Assembly: GCA_000310025.1 (NCBI GenBank)
Contig: FN649748.1
Location: 2,680,287-2,744,286 of the forward strand
Direction: 5' to 3'
Length of the DNA: 64,000 bases
Origin: Ectocarpus siliculosus
Taxonomy: Eukaryota; Sar; Phaeophyceae; Ectocarpales; Ectocarpaceae
A program made the position numbers and the translations under genes. The stretch's first letter is position 1. Each line of letters starts with the position of its first letter. Below, piece by piece: positions 20,116 to 30,450 of this stretch. The notes below the pieces were generated by a model. The model was not told where the DNA came from and searched no databases. It worked only from the letters and a program-made list of their open reading frames with translations.

Positions 20116-21282
20116 CATTTTTGTCACCCTCTTATTCCGATTCCCCCACCCTTGCCCGACCGTGTCTCAAAAGCCGATCTCGACCTATGGCGCACGGCTC
20201 GCATAATCTCGAGTATTCCTCGGTAGGGCATCCCAAATCATGGACCGTCGCCAAGTTTCATCGACTTCCGCGTTCAGTAGCGTACGTCACAAGTGTGCGG
20301 CCATGTGCGACCATGCGCGCTGTTTCTCTCTCGTCTTCACTGGTTCTCCGTCTTCCTGTCCTCATCGGTCATTTTGGAAGGTTCGAATCTCATGGTTACC
20401 TTGGCGGAAATCGACCGATGTCGGCCAACGGCGCACGTTTCGCGATATCTTGAGTATGCCTCGGTAGGGCATATCGCGAGCCTTGCCCCCCCAACCCCCG
20501 TCTGCGAGCCTCAGCGGCAGACCCAACAAGTGTGCAACCTCGCTCGATGAATCTCGGAGAAACATGTCTCACTTTTTCTCTTACTGTAGAATGATTTGGC
20601 GAAGTGAATCTCACTTCTTCTCTGTATTAGACTATTGTTGTGGAAGCATTTCGGAAATAAGGAATCTCGGGTTGACGGCGCTTTCCGCCCCTCGCTCAAT
20701 GAATTTCGGAGAAGTGAATCTCACTTTTCCTAAGCAATGAATCTCACTTCTGCTACTTTCTTCTCGTCGTCAACCATCGAATCTCAAAGTCCGCTTGGCG
20801 GCAAACAACGACAAAAAATAGTTTCAGGTGGTGGCTTAGTGTTGAAAGTTGAAGTGTTGTGGGCCAAGTGAGTTTCCAACACAACATGGTGCCAATATCC
20901 ATCATACAACGAAAGCGCATACGGTGAGTCGAGGAGCAAGCAAGTTGCATGTTGCACCAGAAGAGTACGACCACGCGAGCTGTTTTAGTCCTCTTGACTG
21001 GTTCGCCTTCTATTTTCCTGTCTTGGTCGCTCTGTTCGACTTCTTGAAGAAAGTCGAGAATAAATGAAAACGCGATCGCCTCTCACAGTGAGTGCCGTAT
21101 TTACCCAAAACATAAAATAAAAATACCCGATTCCTACACTAAACGCTAGTAATGACCCTAGCATTCATCTGCTGCATAAATACTTGAGTTTTGGTCATTT
21201 TGTCGGCTTCGGTGGCGATTATTTCCTTTCGAGACCACATCTCAATATGCATATCCCAAAGCTCAATATTATGCATGGCATA
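20116..21282. other. Repeat-rich spacer without recognisable gene
   Basis: No domain-bearing frame was seen. A block GAGTAT(T/G)CCTCGGTAGGGCAT occurs at about 20211 and 20453. The near-palindromic AAGTGAATCTCACTT cluster lies at 20602-20750. Otherwise the DNA is CT-rich then AT-rich. It could be decayed transposon sequence. Confidence 0.5.
20602..20750. repeat. Cluster of the near-palindrome AAGTGAATCTCACTT
   Basis: The 15-mer (6-bp inverted arms, 3-nt centre) occurs exactly at 20602-20616 and 20712-20726, and in truncated form at 20738-20750. A looser copy (TGTCTCACTT) lies near 20566. The flanking words GAATCTCGG and GAATTTCGG also recur. The role is unknown. These may be internal repeats of a non-autonomous element. 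Confidence 0.6.
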
Positions 21283-21994
21283 TATATTCAAATCTCGATA
21301 TATATGCATTATGGGAGGGGGGAGACTCTGTGTTGACACTTGCCCCCCGTTTCTGTCTGAAAGGGCGGCATCCTCTCTCTTCAGATCTATGCTCCCGGCG
21401 TGTTATGATCTGAGGAGGGAGAGGCGCACGTTCTACTACCTCCTTAGCATTAATGTTTTTCAACACGTATATGCTGGGGGTGTGTCACGGTAGCATGAAC
21501 GGGCGTTAAATACTGAGATTCATTCCATCTGGTGATGGTTTGAGGAGGGCTAGGATATACATTCGGGTGTACCTGAATCAGTGACGGGGCCCCTCTAGGG
21601 CGCCTTCCCGCACGTGTCTAATCGATACGGCCGATTCTAACGAAGGAACTTTGACCACACAACTACGAGAGCAACTAATCTGTGAGTCAATGCCTTGGAT
21701 AGTCCCACCTTGATTAGCCCTCCTTGCTACTGTAGTCTCACCTTGATTAGTCCCCCCTTAGCAGTCATCTAGGCTAGACCCGCCTTGATTTGACCCCCCT
21801 TGCCAACCTCAAATGTTAAGATATCATGAAATAACCATGAAACGAACGAAACTAATTGGACCCTAGAGCCAGTCGCCGTTACGCTAACGCATGAGTAAAC
21901 CACCTGGGTCGATATCGTTAACACCACTGTTTCAATATTCAAATCTCGATACGCATATTGGGAGGGGGGAGACTGTGTTGACACTTGCCCCCTG
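21283..21994. repeat. Two copies of a purine-tract plus TGTTGACAC module
   Basis: A block of about 60 bp at 21283-21349 recurs at 21933-21994. It reads TTCAAATCTCGAT, then GCAT, then GGGAGGGGGGAGAC, then TGTTGACACTTGCCCC. A third partial copy (TGCATACTGGGAGGGG) is at 22010-22025, next to a copia LTR fragment. A polypurine run followed by TGTTGACAC resembles the junction of a plus-strand primer with a 3' LTR, so these may be ends of old copia elements. That reading is an inference. Confidence 0.55.
21705..21800. repeat. Degenerate short tandem repeat
   Basis: The phrase CACCTTGATTAG(T/C)CC(C/T)CCTT recurs three times (near 21709, 21737 and 21780), with spacers containing TGCTACTGTAGT or AGCAGTCATCTAGG. 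The repeat is about 30-40 bp and imperfect. No function is visible. Confidence 0.5.
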
Positions 21995-22025
21995 TCTCAA
22001 ATCTCAAAATGCATACTGGGAGGGG

Positions 22026-22645
22026 TAACAGCACGACAACGGCTGTTGTATGCTGTGACTGGCGTATGTGACGGAGGCTTGGGTAGAGAAACACAGAGTG
22101 ATTTATTATCCACACACACAGGCGCCCAAGCTGTCTTCACCTGACGGTTACAGACATGGAAACACGCCTTCACAATGCCAGGGATAAAACCCGCACAGCA
22201 AAATAGAGTCATTCATGCACAACACAAATACCCCAACATGTCCTCTCAAGAACTACGAACTACGGCATTCAAGTTCTGATACACAAGACAACTTCTCTCT
22301 CAATGTCCTCTCTCGAATCAACAATCTTCACGAGTACTTGCATACATACAACACAACATCAAATTAATTTCTAGCTGCCATTCAGTTCCTTCAAGCAGCG
22401 AATTCTTTCCCCCTACACATGTCTCCCGAGCTTCGTTTCCAACACAATTACTCTCCTAGGTGCATCATGCAGTTCTTGATGAACTTCACCGCACCCAAAC
22501 TCTTGGTAAACATGTCAGCTTTGTGCATTGCTGACTTGATCTTCTCGACCTTTACGACTCCATCCTGGATCAGCGACCTGATGTGGTGATACTTGATATC
22601 GATAGGCTTGGTCCTGGGCGTGATCTTGGAGCTAAGGGTAGTCAA
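22026..22645 (-). mobile_element. Copia 3' fragment: LTR plus RNase H end
   Basis: 22026-22238 matches the intact copia LTR with many differences, ends CCCCAACA, and is followed by the same TGTCCTCTCAAG untranslated sequence. 22448-22645 (minus) encodes the end of RNase H (KITPRTKPIDIKYHH, then KADMFTKSLGAVKF). Everything upstream of this in pol is missing. It is a truncated relative of the two larger copia copies in the window. Confidence 0.88.
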
Positions 22646-23266
22646 TCATGTTATAGACCTATAGACGGATTTCCTACGGGCTGAGGGCTCACAAGATCGC
22701 AGGAAACGCAATCCTGATGCTCTGGTGAGCCTAGAGCCCCTTTTTTGCGAATTTCTCCGCCCGTCGACCTCGCCTCGAAACGAGACTTGCACCTACCGAT
22801 AGCCCTGTGTTGCGAGGTCCCTCCCGGCGTGCCGCGCGCTCTCGGGGCGGACTGCGTGCTGCGCTAGCGAGGGCAGAAAGTCGCGTCTCCGACATCTACT
22901 ATGGATCCACCAATCACACCCCGATTTCTTGACGGTGCAGGCCACTCATACATACATTCGGCAAGCGACTGACGTGGATTGTGCGTGTGCGCTGGCTACA
23001 CACCACACACCCTGCCACACACGACAACCAAGCCACCAAGTCTCCGCATGAGACGAGACAAAGTACCCTACTGCTGTAGTGCGTCTCCCTTTTGATCCAG
23101 GCGAAAGGCGGGGGGGTTAGCGGCCAGTGTCGTGCGCAAGGCTGTCTGCAAAACTACACCCGCCCGAGCAAAAACAAAAATGAAATAAATACAAGTTTTT
23201 TGGCGGCTTACGCCGCCACGCTCAATGGAGCGAGTCCCAAGGTACACAGGGACGGTACGTGTGGGG
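22646..23266. other. No recognisable gene
   Basis: This is the sequence between two copia-derived pieces. One inverted pair (GGCTCAC near 22690 and GTGAGCC near 22725) precedes a run of six T. No coding signal is visible. The stretch is moderately GC-rich and could be host sequence or old transposon. Confidence 0.45.
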
Positions 23267-23486
23267 TGTCAGGAGTATTGTAGTGCAAGAACTGACTCTA
23301 TTCTACTGCATGGGTTTTGTGCAGTATTGTGAAGGCGTGACTTCAAGTCTGTAACCGTCAGGTGAAGGCAGGCTTGGTCGCTTTGTATGTTAATGAATCA
23401 CTCTGTGTTTATCTACCCAAACTGCGCCACTACTGCCAACTACACAGCAGCACACGGCAGCCCAGACAACTGCTGAACTGTTGTCA
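23267..23486 (+). repeat. 5' LTR of the decayed copia element
   Basis: The sequence starts TGTCAGGAGTATTG and ends CTGTTGTCA. It shares long blocks with the reverse complement of the 238-bp LTR, including GACTCTATTCTACTGCATGG and CTGTAACCGTCAGGTGAAG. The 3' third is strongly diverged. It is followed directly by GGTTATGAGCCTCG, the primer site. Confidence 0.88.
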
Positions 23487-23529
23487 GGTTATGAGCCTCG
23501 CGTTTGGTGGGTAATCACATCGAGTCATC

Positions 23530-24600
23530 ATGTCTACGTCGTCTGCAAACATCTTCAAGCAAGGATACGTCCCGTTCAACGGAAATCCTAATGAGTACCA
23601 CAGATGGTCGAGTTTGTTCCGCTCGATCATGTACGAAACCGGCCTGGGCGAGGTTATGTCTGGGACGGAGAAGGCTCCGGAAGCTCCGGCGGATGGCACG
23701 GCGGATGCTGTCGCGGCGTACGAGACCAAGAAGCGTGCTTTCAAACAAAAGAACGGTAGGCTGTTCACGCGGCTTGATTTAGCGACGTCGGAGTGCGCCG
23801 AGGGATTTCAGAGTGCTGCGTCTCTAGTCGTAGGGTCCTTCAACGCCGTTTATCCTGAGGAGTGGGGTGACGGACGTGCTGCATTTCTCGCCCTGGAAGC
23901 AAAGTACCGAAAGACTGGAGCGTTTAGGATGCAAGAGCTGCAGCAACAGCTAGGAGCCCTGTCCGTCACAGCCGCCGACAAATACGACCCCGCGCGCGCA
24001 ATCCAAGAGTTGCGCCGCATTTCCGCAGAGCTCGAAGCGCTTGGTGACAAGGTCGTGTCGACTCGCAAAACCCACACCTTCTTGAACGCGCTACCTGACC
24101 AGCAATACGGACAATTCAAAGCTGCGCTGGTGTGCGAGCAGTCGCGAGACGACAACTCCGATTTGAACTTGGATTTTGAACGTGTGGCACACCGAGCCAC
24201 TGCTTTCCACTCTCTGCAGATCAGGGGCAAGGATACTACCAATGACGACGGCTCTGGAAGCCACGGCCGTGCGCTCAACACAACCGTGCATGGAGGAGCA
24301 CGCGAGTTCCGTAAACACGGTGGACGTGGACGCAACCGCCGAGGAAATGGCGGCAGGAACGCGGACGGGAACAACAGCTCGAACGGCAACAGCAGCAGCG
24401 GTGGAACCACTCGAACGGGAACCCATCAGGAGGACGTGGCGCTAGAAGCGCCCAAGGTGCACGCGGAAAAGATCGCGGCAACCAAAACTCCGGTGGAGGT
24501 CGAGGACGGGGTCAGCAGAATGGCCAAGACCGCAAGAGACGCTGCAGGTACTGCCACAATTCGACCGAGCACCAGTGGCAAAACTGCCCTCTTCGCCTCT
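23530..24600 (+). pseudogene. Copia gag, frameshifted
   Basis: The ATG at 23530 opens a gag related to the intact element (FKQGYVPFNGNPNEYHRWSS, then FLALEAKYRKTGAFRMQEL). It is good to about 24405. There the real reading moves by one nucleotide (a 1-nt loss relative to the ancestor). The continuing frame carries a Gly/Arg/Gln-rich tail and a CX2CX5HX4C knuckle (CRYCHNSTEHQWQNC, near 24552-24596). That frame then runs straight into the downstream pol frame. Confidence 0.9.
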
Positions 24601-27600
24601 TGAATGAGGCGGAGGACGCCAAAGAACAGGCGAACGTATCGCAGGAATCCACCACCACTCAGGCATGGTTCACGCAGGTCCGGGGAGGTAGCAAGGGTCT
24701 AGAAGACTTCTCAATTATAATCGATGACTGCCCGCGGGTGCAAGAAGTGCCCGCCGCGACGCAAGCAGAGAAGCGCGTCGCTGAATACCCGCAGGTGCCA
24801 GAAGTCCCTGCTGCGGCGAAGCCCGAGGAGCGCGCTGCTGGATATACGCAGGTGCTGGAGGCGCCTGCTGCGGCGAAGCCCGAGGAGCGCGCTGCTGGAT
24901 ATACGCAGGTGCTGGAGGCGCCTGCTGCGGCGAAGCCCAAGGAGCGCGCTGCTGAAAACCCGCAGGTGCCAGAAGTCCCTGCTGCGGCGAAGCCCGAGGA
25001 GCGCGCTGCTGGATATCCGCAGGTGCTGGAGGCGCCTGCTGTGGCGCAGCCCAAGGCATGCGCTGCTGGAGATACGCAGGTGCTAGAAGCGCTTGCTGTG
25101 GCGCCGCCTGAGGAGCGCGCTGATGCTGTTGGTGACGTGCAGGCGCTGAAGACGCCTGGAGTGGCGACGGACGATGAGCCCGCTGCCATGCACGTTCAGG
25201 TGGAGGAAGCCCCTGGTGCAACGGAGACCGTTGCATTCACCAGCGTTTTTCAAGTCAAGGAACAGGTCAAGTCCCTTGAAAGTACGACAGTGTTCATAGA
25301 CACCGCGGCATCAAGCCACATGGTTTGGGCCGAATCCCCTGTCGCAACGCACGTAGGCGAGAGGCACGCCTGCAACGTTCAAGTCGAAGGGTCCTGTGGC
25401 CAGTCCAACGCAACCCAGAAAGGCAAGCTAAAATTTGGCCTACGGAACGATAAGAACGAAACAATCCCGGTGTCGCTGGAAGTTCTCCTGGTACCGGACC
25501 TAGGAGCAAACATATTTTCGGTTGGAGCTTTGGAAGAAAAGGGGGTGCTGTGTGATCTGATGTCTACCCCGCCAGCTCTTCGCGGCGGTCAGCACGCGTT
25601 TCCCATCTCGAAGGAAATACCGCGGATGTACGTGGTCAAACTGTTTCGCACCAAGGTCGACGCGCACTTGTGGCATCGGAGGATGGGCCACTGCAACCCG
25701 CGCGCTCTCCAGCTGCTGGCGGACAAGGAGCACTAGGGAGTAAAATTCAACCGAAACATCGAGTCCGGAGATTGCGAGGTATGTTCCGCCGGAAACAGCA
25801 AGAAGAGCAGCCACCCTCCGTCTGATCGTCCTCGCGCCGACGCACGGCTTGAGCTCGTGCACGTCGACACGTGGGGGCCGCATTCTGAAGAGTCATACGG
25901 TGGTAGCCGGCGCGCAGTGATGTTTACGGACGACAACTCGCGCATGAGGTGGGGGATTCCCATCAAAACGGTTGTCAAGGAGGTTGCTGACCCGCTAGGA
26001 ATTTGCCTAGATACAGTTAACTGCGATGGAGGGGCCGAATTCAAGGGAAGGTTCGACGCGTTGGCACAATCACTTGGAATCAAAATCACGACCAACGCCC
26101 CGTACGTCCCTGAGGGTAACGCCATCGCCGAGCGTGGTTTTGGCATTGTTATAGCCACGACGCGCCGCCTCCTCTTGGGTGCACCGCATCTCCCGGGCCG
26201 CCTGTGGGCTGAAGCTTTTAAGACCGCAATCTACATCCTGAACCGCACGCCCACGGAAGCATTGGACGGCAAGGCACCACTTGAGGTATGGGAAGGCAAA
26301 CCGCTCGGCAGCTTGAAGCACATGCACGGATTTGGTTCGGTCTGTTTTAAGCACGAGGAAGCGAGGTTCCGGCCCAACAAGCTTGCCGCCAGGGCCAAGA
26401 AGATGTATCTGGTTGGTTACAACTCTAAGAGCAGGTCGTACAGGCTTTGGGACCCCACAGAACCCTCGAAGATCACCAACTCCGGCGAAGTGTCCTTCCG
26501 CGAGAAAGACCCGCGCGACGTGGTTCCCCCCAAGGTAGGAGCGGACCCGCTGCCCGAGCCCGGCAGGATAATTTACCAGCCCGGCTGGGAGGAAACGAGC
26601 GACGAAGAAGAAAATCAAGAAGAACAGAAGGACGATGGCGGGATGGAACCGACGCCCCAGCAGCAGGAGCCAGGCCTTCGCCGGAGCGGCAGGAACCCCG
26701 TGCCACGAATGGTTATGGATCTGCACACGGCGGAGAAGGCGTACGAGCGGATGGAGTATTCCTTGCTTACTGGGAGTGTACTCGGAGCCACCGGGACAGG
26801 AAGCCCCGGTGAGGCGGGCTACATGCCCCCTGACCCGGCCAACTACAGCCAAGCGGTGAGTGGACCGGATGCTGACGCGTGGAAAGAAAGCATGCGTGAC
26901 GAAGGACGATCACTGGTCGAGCATGACGTGTTCGACTGGGTAGACCTGCCGGAGGGTGCTCAGGCGCTTCCGGCCAAATACCTATTCAAGGTAAAATACA
27001 ACCAAGACCGAGAACCTGTTCGTCTCAAGAGCCGCATTGTGGTTCAAGGTTTTCACCAAGCTGACACGGGCGAAGATAAGGCAGCGCCTGTGGCGTCGAT
27101 GGAAACAGTTCATCTATTTGTCGCTAACGCTGCTCAAAACGGTTTTGTTCTAAAGCAAGCCGACATCAAGACGGCGTTCCTGCATGCACGGGTCCCCAAG
27201 AATGCGAAACCGATTTTTGTAATCCCTCCGAAAGGATTCGAGTGTTCTCCGGAACAAGCACGGCAGGTGTGGCTGCTCAAGGCGTGGCTGTACGGGCTGC
27301 GTCTCTCCCCGAAAGGCTGGAACGGCACCTTCCACGAGTATCTGATGGAGATCGGATTCGTTCGGAGCCCGGCGGATCCCTGTCTATACAGCCTCAACGC
27401 GGGAGAGGTTCTCCTTCTCGTGTACGTCGGAATGGCCGACGCTCGCTCGGCGAAGACTCCGGCTGAGCCCGGACCGATCAGCATCGTGGAGGAGGCGGTT
27501 CTGTCTCCAGAGGACACCACGTATTTCCGGTCCGCCGTAGGAAGCCTCCTGTATCTCAGCCGGGGCTCGAGGCCGGACATTACTCACTCGGTGATGGTAC

Positions 27601-28187
27601 TAGCGAAGAGCATGGCGAAGGCCGGTCCCAGAGCAATGGTGAAGCTGAAGCGGGTACTCAGGTACCTAAAGGGGACGACCTCCATCGGGATCACATACCG
27701 CGAGGACGCCGACGACGGAGACAACCTAACGGCATATGTGGATTCTGACCACGCCGGTGACCTAGACAACGGGTACTCCACTACCGGTGTTGATTTGTAC
27801 TTTGCAGGTGGCCCGGTGGAATGGACGGCGAATTAGCAAACGGTGGTGGCTATATCGACGGTAGAGGCCGAGTACGTCGCACTGTCACAGGGGTGCGTCA
27901 TGGTCATCCACTTCCGGAACCTGCTAGAGTCCATGAATCAGAAGCAGGAGCAGGCAACCGTCGTTTTCGAGGATAACTCTGGTGCTGTGTCACTTAGCAG
28001 GAGCGCGAAAATCACCCCGCGCACCAAGCACATCGATGTCAAATTTCACCATGTTCGGTCTCTTGTAGAAAAGGAAGTGGTAGATGTCGAGTATATCGAA
28101 ACCAACCTGCAGAGGGCGGACATCCTCACCAAGAGTTCGGGAGCTGTGAAGTTCCTGCAGAACCGCCTTCTGTTGCTTGGAGTGTGA
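24600..28187 (+). pseudogene. Copia pol with two stops and a deleted RT active site
   Basis: One frame runs from the gag knuckle through a repeat-rich linker (24748-25180), protease (FIDTAASSHM near 25297), integrase (VHVDTWG, NCDGGAEFKG, NAIAERGFG), RT and RNase H (DSDHAGD, FEDNSGAV, TKHIDVKFHH). TAG codons interrupt it at 25734-25736 and 27834-27836. At about 27428 the RT reads LLLVYV and jumps straight to GMADARS. The intact copy has 64 residues between, including the second half of YVDD. The deletion keeps the frame but removes the catalytic aspartates, so no active RT can be made. Confidence 0.94.
24748..25180 (+). repeat. 57-bp coding minisatellite in the gag-pol linker
   Basis: Seven to eight tandem copies of a 57-bp unit encode a 19-residue repeat (QVLEAPAAAKPEERAAGYT and variants such as QVPEVPAAAKPEERAAEYP). 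Two adjacent copies are almost identical and outer copies are diverged, as expected from slippage. The unit length is a multiple of three, so the reading frame is kept. The intact sister element has only two rough copies of a similar motif. Confidence 0.92.
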
Positions 28188-28472
28188 GCATGAGTTGGAG
28201 ATTTCGGTTGGAAGAGCATTCGTATGACAAGAAGAAAACATTTCGCTGCTTGAAAACTATGGCAGTTAGTGAGTATCATTTTTGAGTTATTCAGAAAGCA
28301 CGTATTCGTAGACATTTGCTTTGGAACAGATTACTGGGAGGGCCAAGCGACAGAGGCGTCGCCCCGCGCCCTCCGATGAGGAGCAGTGCGACATGACGAT
28401 GACTGGTACAACAGACAAGAGGTCGACATACCAGGAGCCCCATAGAACGAAGAAGCGAAATTGAGGCAAGGA

Positions 28473-29335
28473 AATGGTTAGGGCGTGGAAAACTAAGGAG
28501 AAGCAGGAGGCGATGAAAGCAGTGGAAGAGGAAGCAGAGCCGGCACAACCGATGGACGTGGACGGACCGACGGAGTCGTGACAGCAGCAGCAGGTGATGG
28601 ATGTAGATGGGCGCAGGGACGTGGATGGGCGGACGGAACGGCCCCCCGTGTCGACAGCAGCGAATGCGAGTACGACCAATAAAAGGAAAGGGCGTGGAGC
28701 GAAGGATGCACGCAAAGCTCGCAAGGCCGCGGCTACTTCGACGCCCGGGGGGTGACGGCTCACGAGAAGGGAGGCAAACTATGGTATCTTCGACGAAGTA
28801 TTGTCTCGCACTTGACGCTAGTTGGGATGAAGAGAGTGCCAAATTTATGAAGGAAAGCAGGGAGAAAGCTGCCCAACAAGCGGAAGAGTTCGAGGGTACG
28901 TGTCCCCATGCGTGCAAGGAGCCGCCGGATGCAACCATATCGGCCCCCCTCATCGCCAGTCTACTAACTGACGGTTTGTGTGTCGACGGCTCGGATGGTC
29001 TCGAGATCTGGGATGGAGTGATTTTCAAGCGTTCCGCCCTTCCGAGGCCCAAGCCTTACTACAACTGGGAGTACATGTTCGATCCGCAGAGTATCGGAGC
29101 GGTTTTGGGCAAGACCACAGTTGAGATCGAGAATGAACAACACGTTGTGACATCTTTCGATCTTGACGCGTACACCCCGGAAAATAAGACCAAGATAACT
29201 CAGTGGAAGCTCCTGGAAACCCGGACCGATGGTGGTGTGACATTGGAAGCCGACCTACGGCGGTTCATTGTCCACCTGGTCACGACGCACGTGAACACGA
29301 TGGCTCATGTCGTGCCATGTGTAAATAGTACATAG
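28473..29335 (+). pseudogene. Unknown protein, broken
   Basis: An upstream frame from ATG 28473 encodes a charged helix (MVRAWKTKEKQEAMKAVEEE), a TGA at about 28578, QQQQVMDVDG and a basic tail (TNKRKGRGAKDARKARKAA). Near 28755 the reading must shift into the frame of a 184-codon stretch that starts at ATG 28781 (MVSSTKYCLALDASWDEES) and ends at 29335. The second part looks like a folded soluble domain (YNWEYMFDPQSIGAVLG), but I do not recognise the family. It lies just beyond a decayed copia copy. It may be a host gene fragment or part of an uncharacterised mobile element. Confidence 0.45.
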
Positions 29336-29898
29336 GCTACACCACATGCAGGGCAACTGTATTTATTTGGTGGAGTTGTGTAAAAGAGTCTGCTGTGTTG
29401 GGTCGGTGTGATGGGTGACAAGTCAAAGCAACAATGTGACAACGGGTATGCTATGGAACCCAACCGCGGCTCTCCAGGCAGAAAATAACCCAGAACGGAG
29501 GGGGGGGGGAGGGGGGTGTACTCATAGTCGTGCATGCCGTAGTCGTTAGACCATTGACCTCGCATCCCTGCAAAGCCGGGACGGAGCACGCCGGTTCTCA
29601 CCGGACCAGGCTCTCACATCACCAAGCGCGAAGTGCCGTGAGGTATTCGTCGAGTCGCATGAAGGGTGCGCTGCATCCTGCTAAGGATGTTCGGCATCTT
29701 GTGCTTACTTCCTTGCGTACGGATGACAGCTGCGATTGACTTCATTTATTTTGTGGTGCTTTAACTTCCAGAGACAGTTATGAGCAATGTGTAGCTGCCT
29801 CGATGATGCTTGACCATTTCTACACAACGTGGTGCGATTATCCCCTTTTGGAGTGAGGGTTCTCGACCCCGCACAACATGATCTACTCGACCACCATT

Positions 29899-30450
29899 AT
29901 GGTTACGGCAATAAAAAAAAACAGAGGCTTTCTGGGAGGTAGATGGGAACAGCCCTTACACGAGTTCGTGAAGAAGGATGGATCGCTGAGGCAGACTCTC
30001 TGGACGGTCTTGAATGTGCCCATAACCCATTAACGATTGTCCGGAAAATTGTTCAAGGGACACGTTGTGAGAGGGGGGTACTCCGAAGCACCACCGCTAT
30101 CCCGTAAACGCGGGGTCTGGATGGCAAAACTGAGGACAGTCATCGTGCAATTGACATGTGCGTATCGCCTGGGCCGCTCGGATAACCTCCTCGAGGCATT
30201 TTACCCACTGTCTCATAAGGAGTTAAAGCTTGTGGCAGATCATCACAACCACTGGAATGGTAACCTAAAATACAGCCTCGGTGATGGTCTTGATCTGCTG
30301 GCAGAAAATTTGACAAGTGCCACCGATACCGACCTCGAGGGAAAGATATCGCATGCGTTTTACTGTAAGTTCACATCAGTTGTCTGCGTCGTTGATTCCC
30401 GCGGGAACCACGACCGAACGTACATACACAAAGGAGTGACGCTCCGCTGA
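29899..30450 (+). pseudogene. Unknown protein fragment with an in-frame stop
   Basis: From ATG 29899 the frame reads KKNRGFLGGRWEQPLHEF and ends at a TAA near 30028. It reopens in the same frame to 30450 (RKRGVWMAKLRTVIVQLT, then YPLSHKELKLVADHHNHWN). The sequence looks coding on both sides of the stop. No family is recognised. It may belong with the broken frame at 28473-29335, about 560 bp upstream and on the same strand. The intervening DNA has a G-run at 29500-29520 and no frame. Confidence 0.4.

Larger units (their letters stand above)
23267..28270 (+). mobile_element. Decayed Ty1/copia element, sister of the intact copy
   Basis: This plus-strand element has a 5' LTR at 23267-23486, a primer site, gag and pol. 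Pol is about 60-70% identical to the 14643-20110 element by eye. It is damaged by a frameshift in gag, TAG stops at 25734-25736 and 27834-27836, and an in-frame deletion that removes the RT YVDD loop. No 3' LTR is found: similarity to the 3' untranslated region of the intact copy fades at about 28270. The right boundary is therefore approximate. Confidence 0.93.

Noticed and set aside
20380-20402. GGTTCGAATC, resembling a tRNA B box
   Set aside because: No acceptor stem, A box or anticodon arm can be formed with the flanking bases. Similar words at 57739 and 58285 also lack tRNA folds, and the latter is inside an LRR exon.
22690-22740. Inverted repeat followed by T6, like a bacterial terminator
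   Set aside because: The window is eukaryotic nuclear DNA, the arms are only 7 bp with a loop of about 30 nt, and no transcript ends there.
26070-26852. 260-codon minus-strand frame opposite copia integrase
   Set aside because: Antisense shadow of a frame with integrase and RT motifs.
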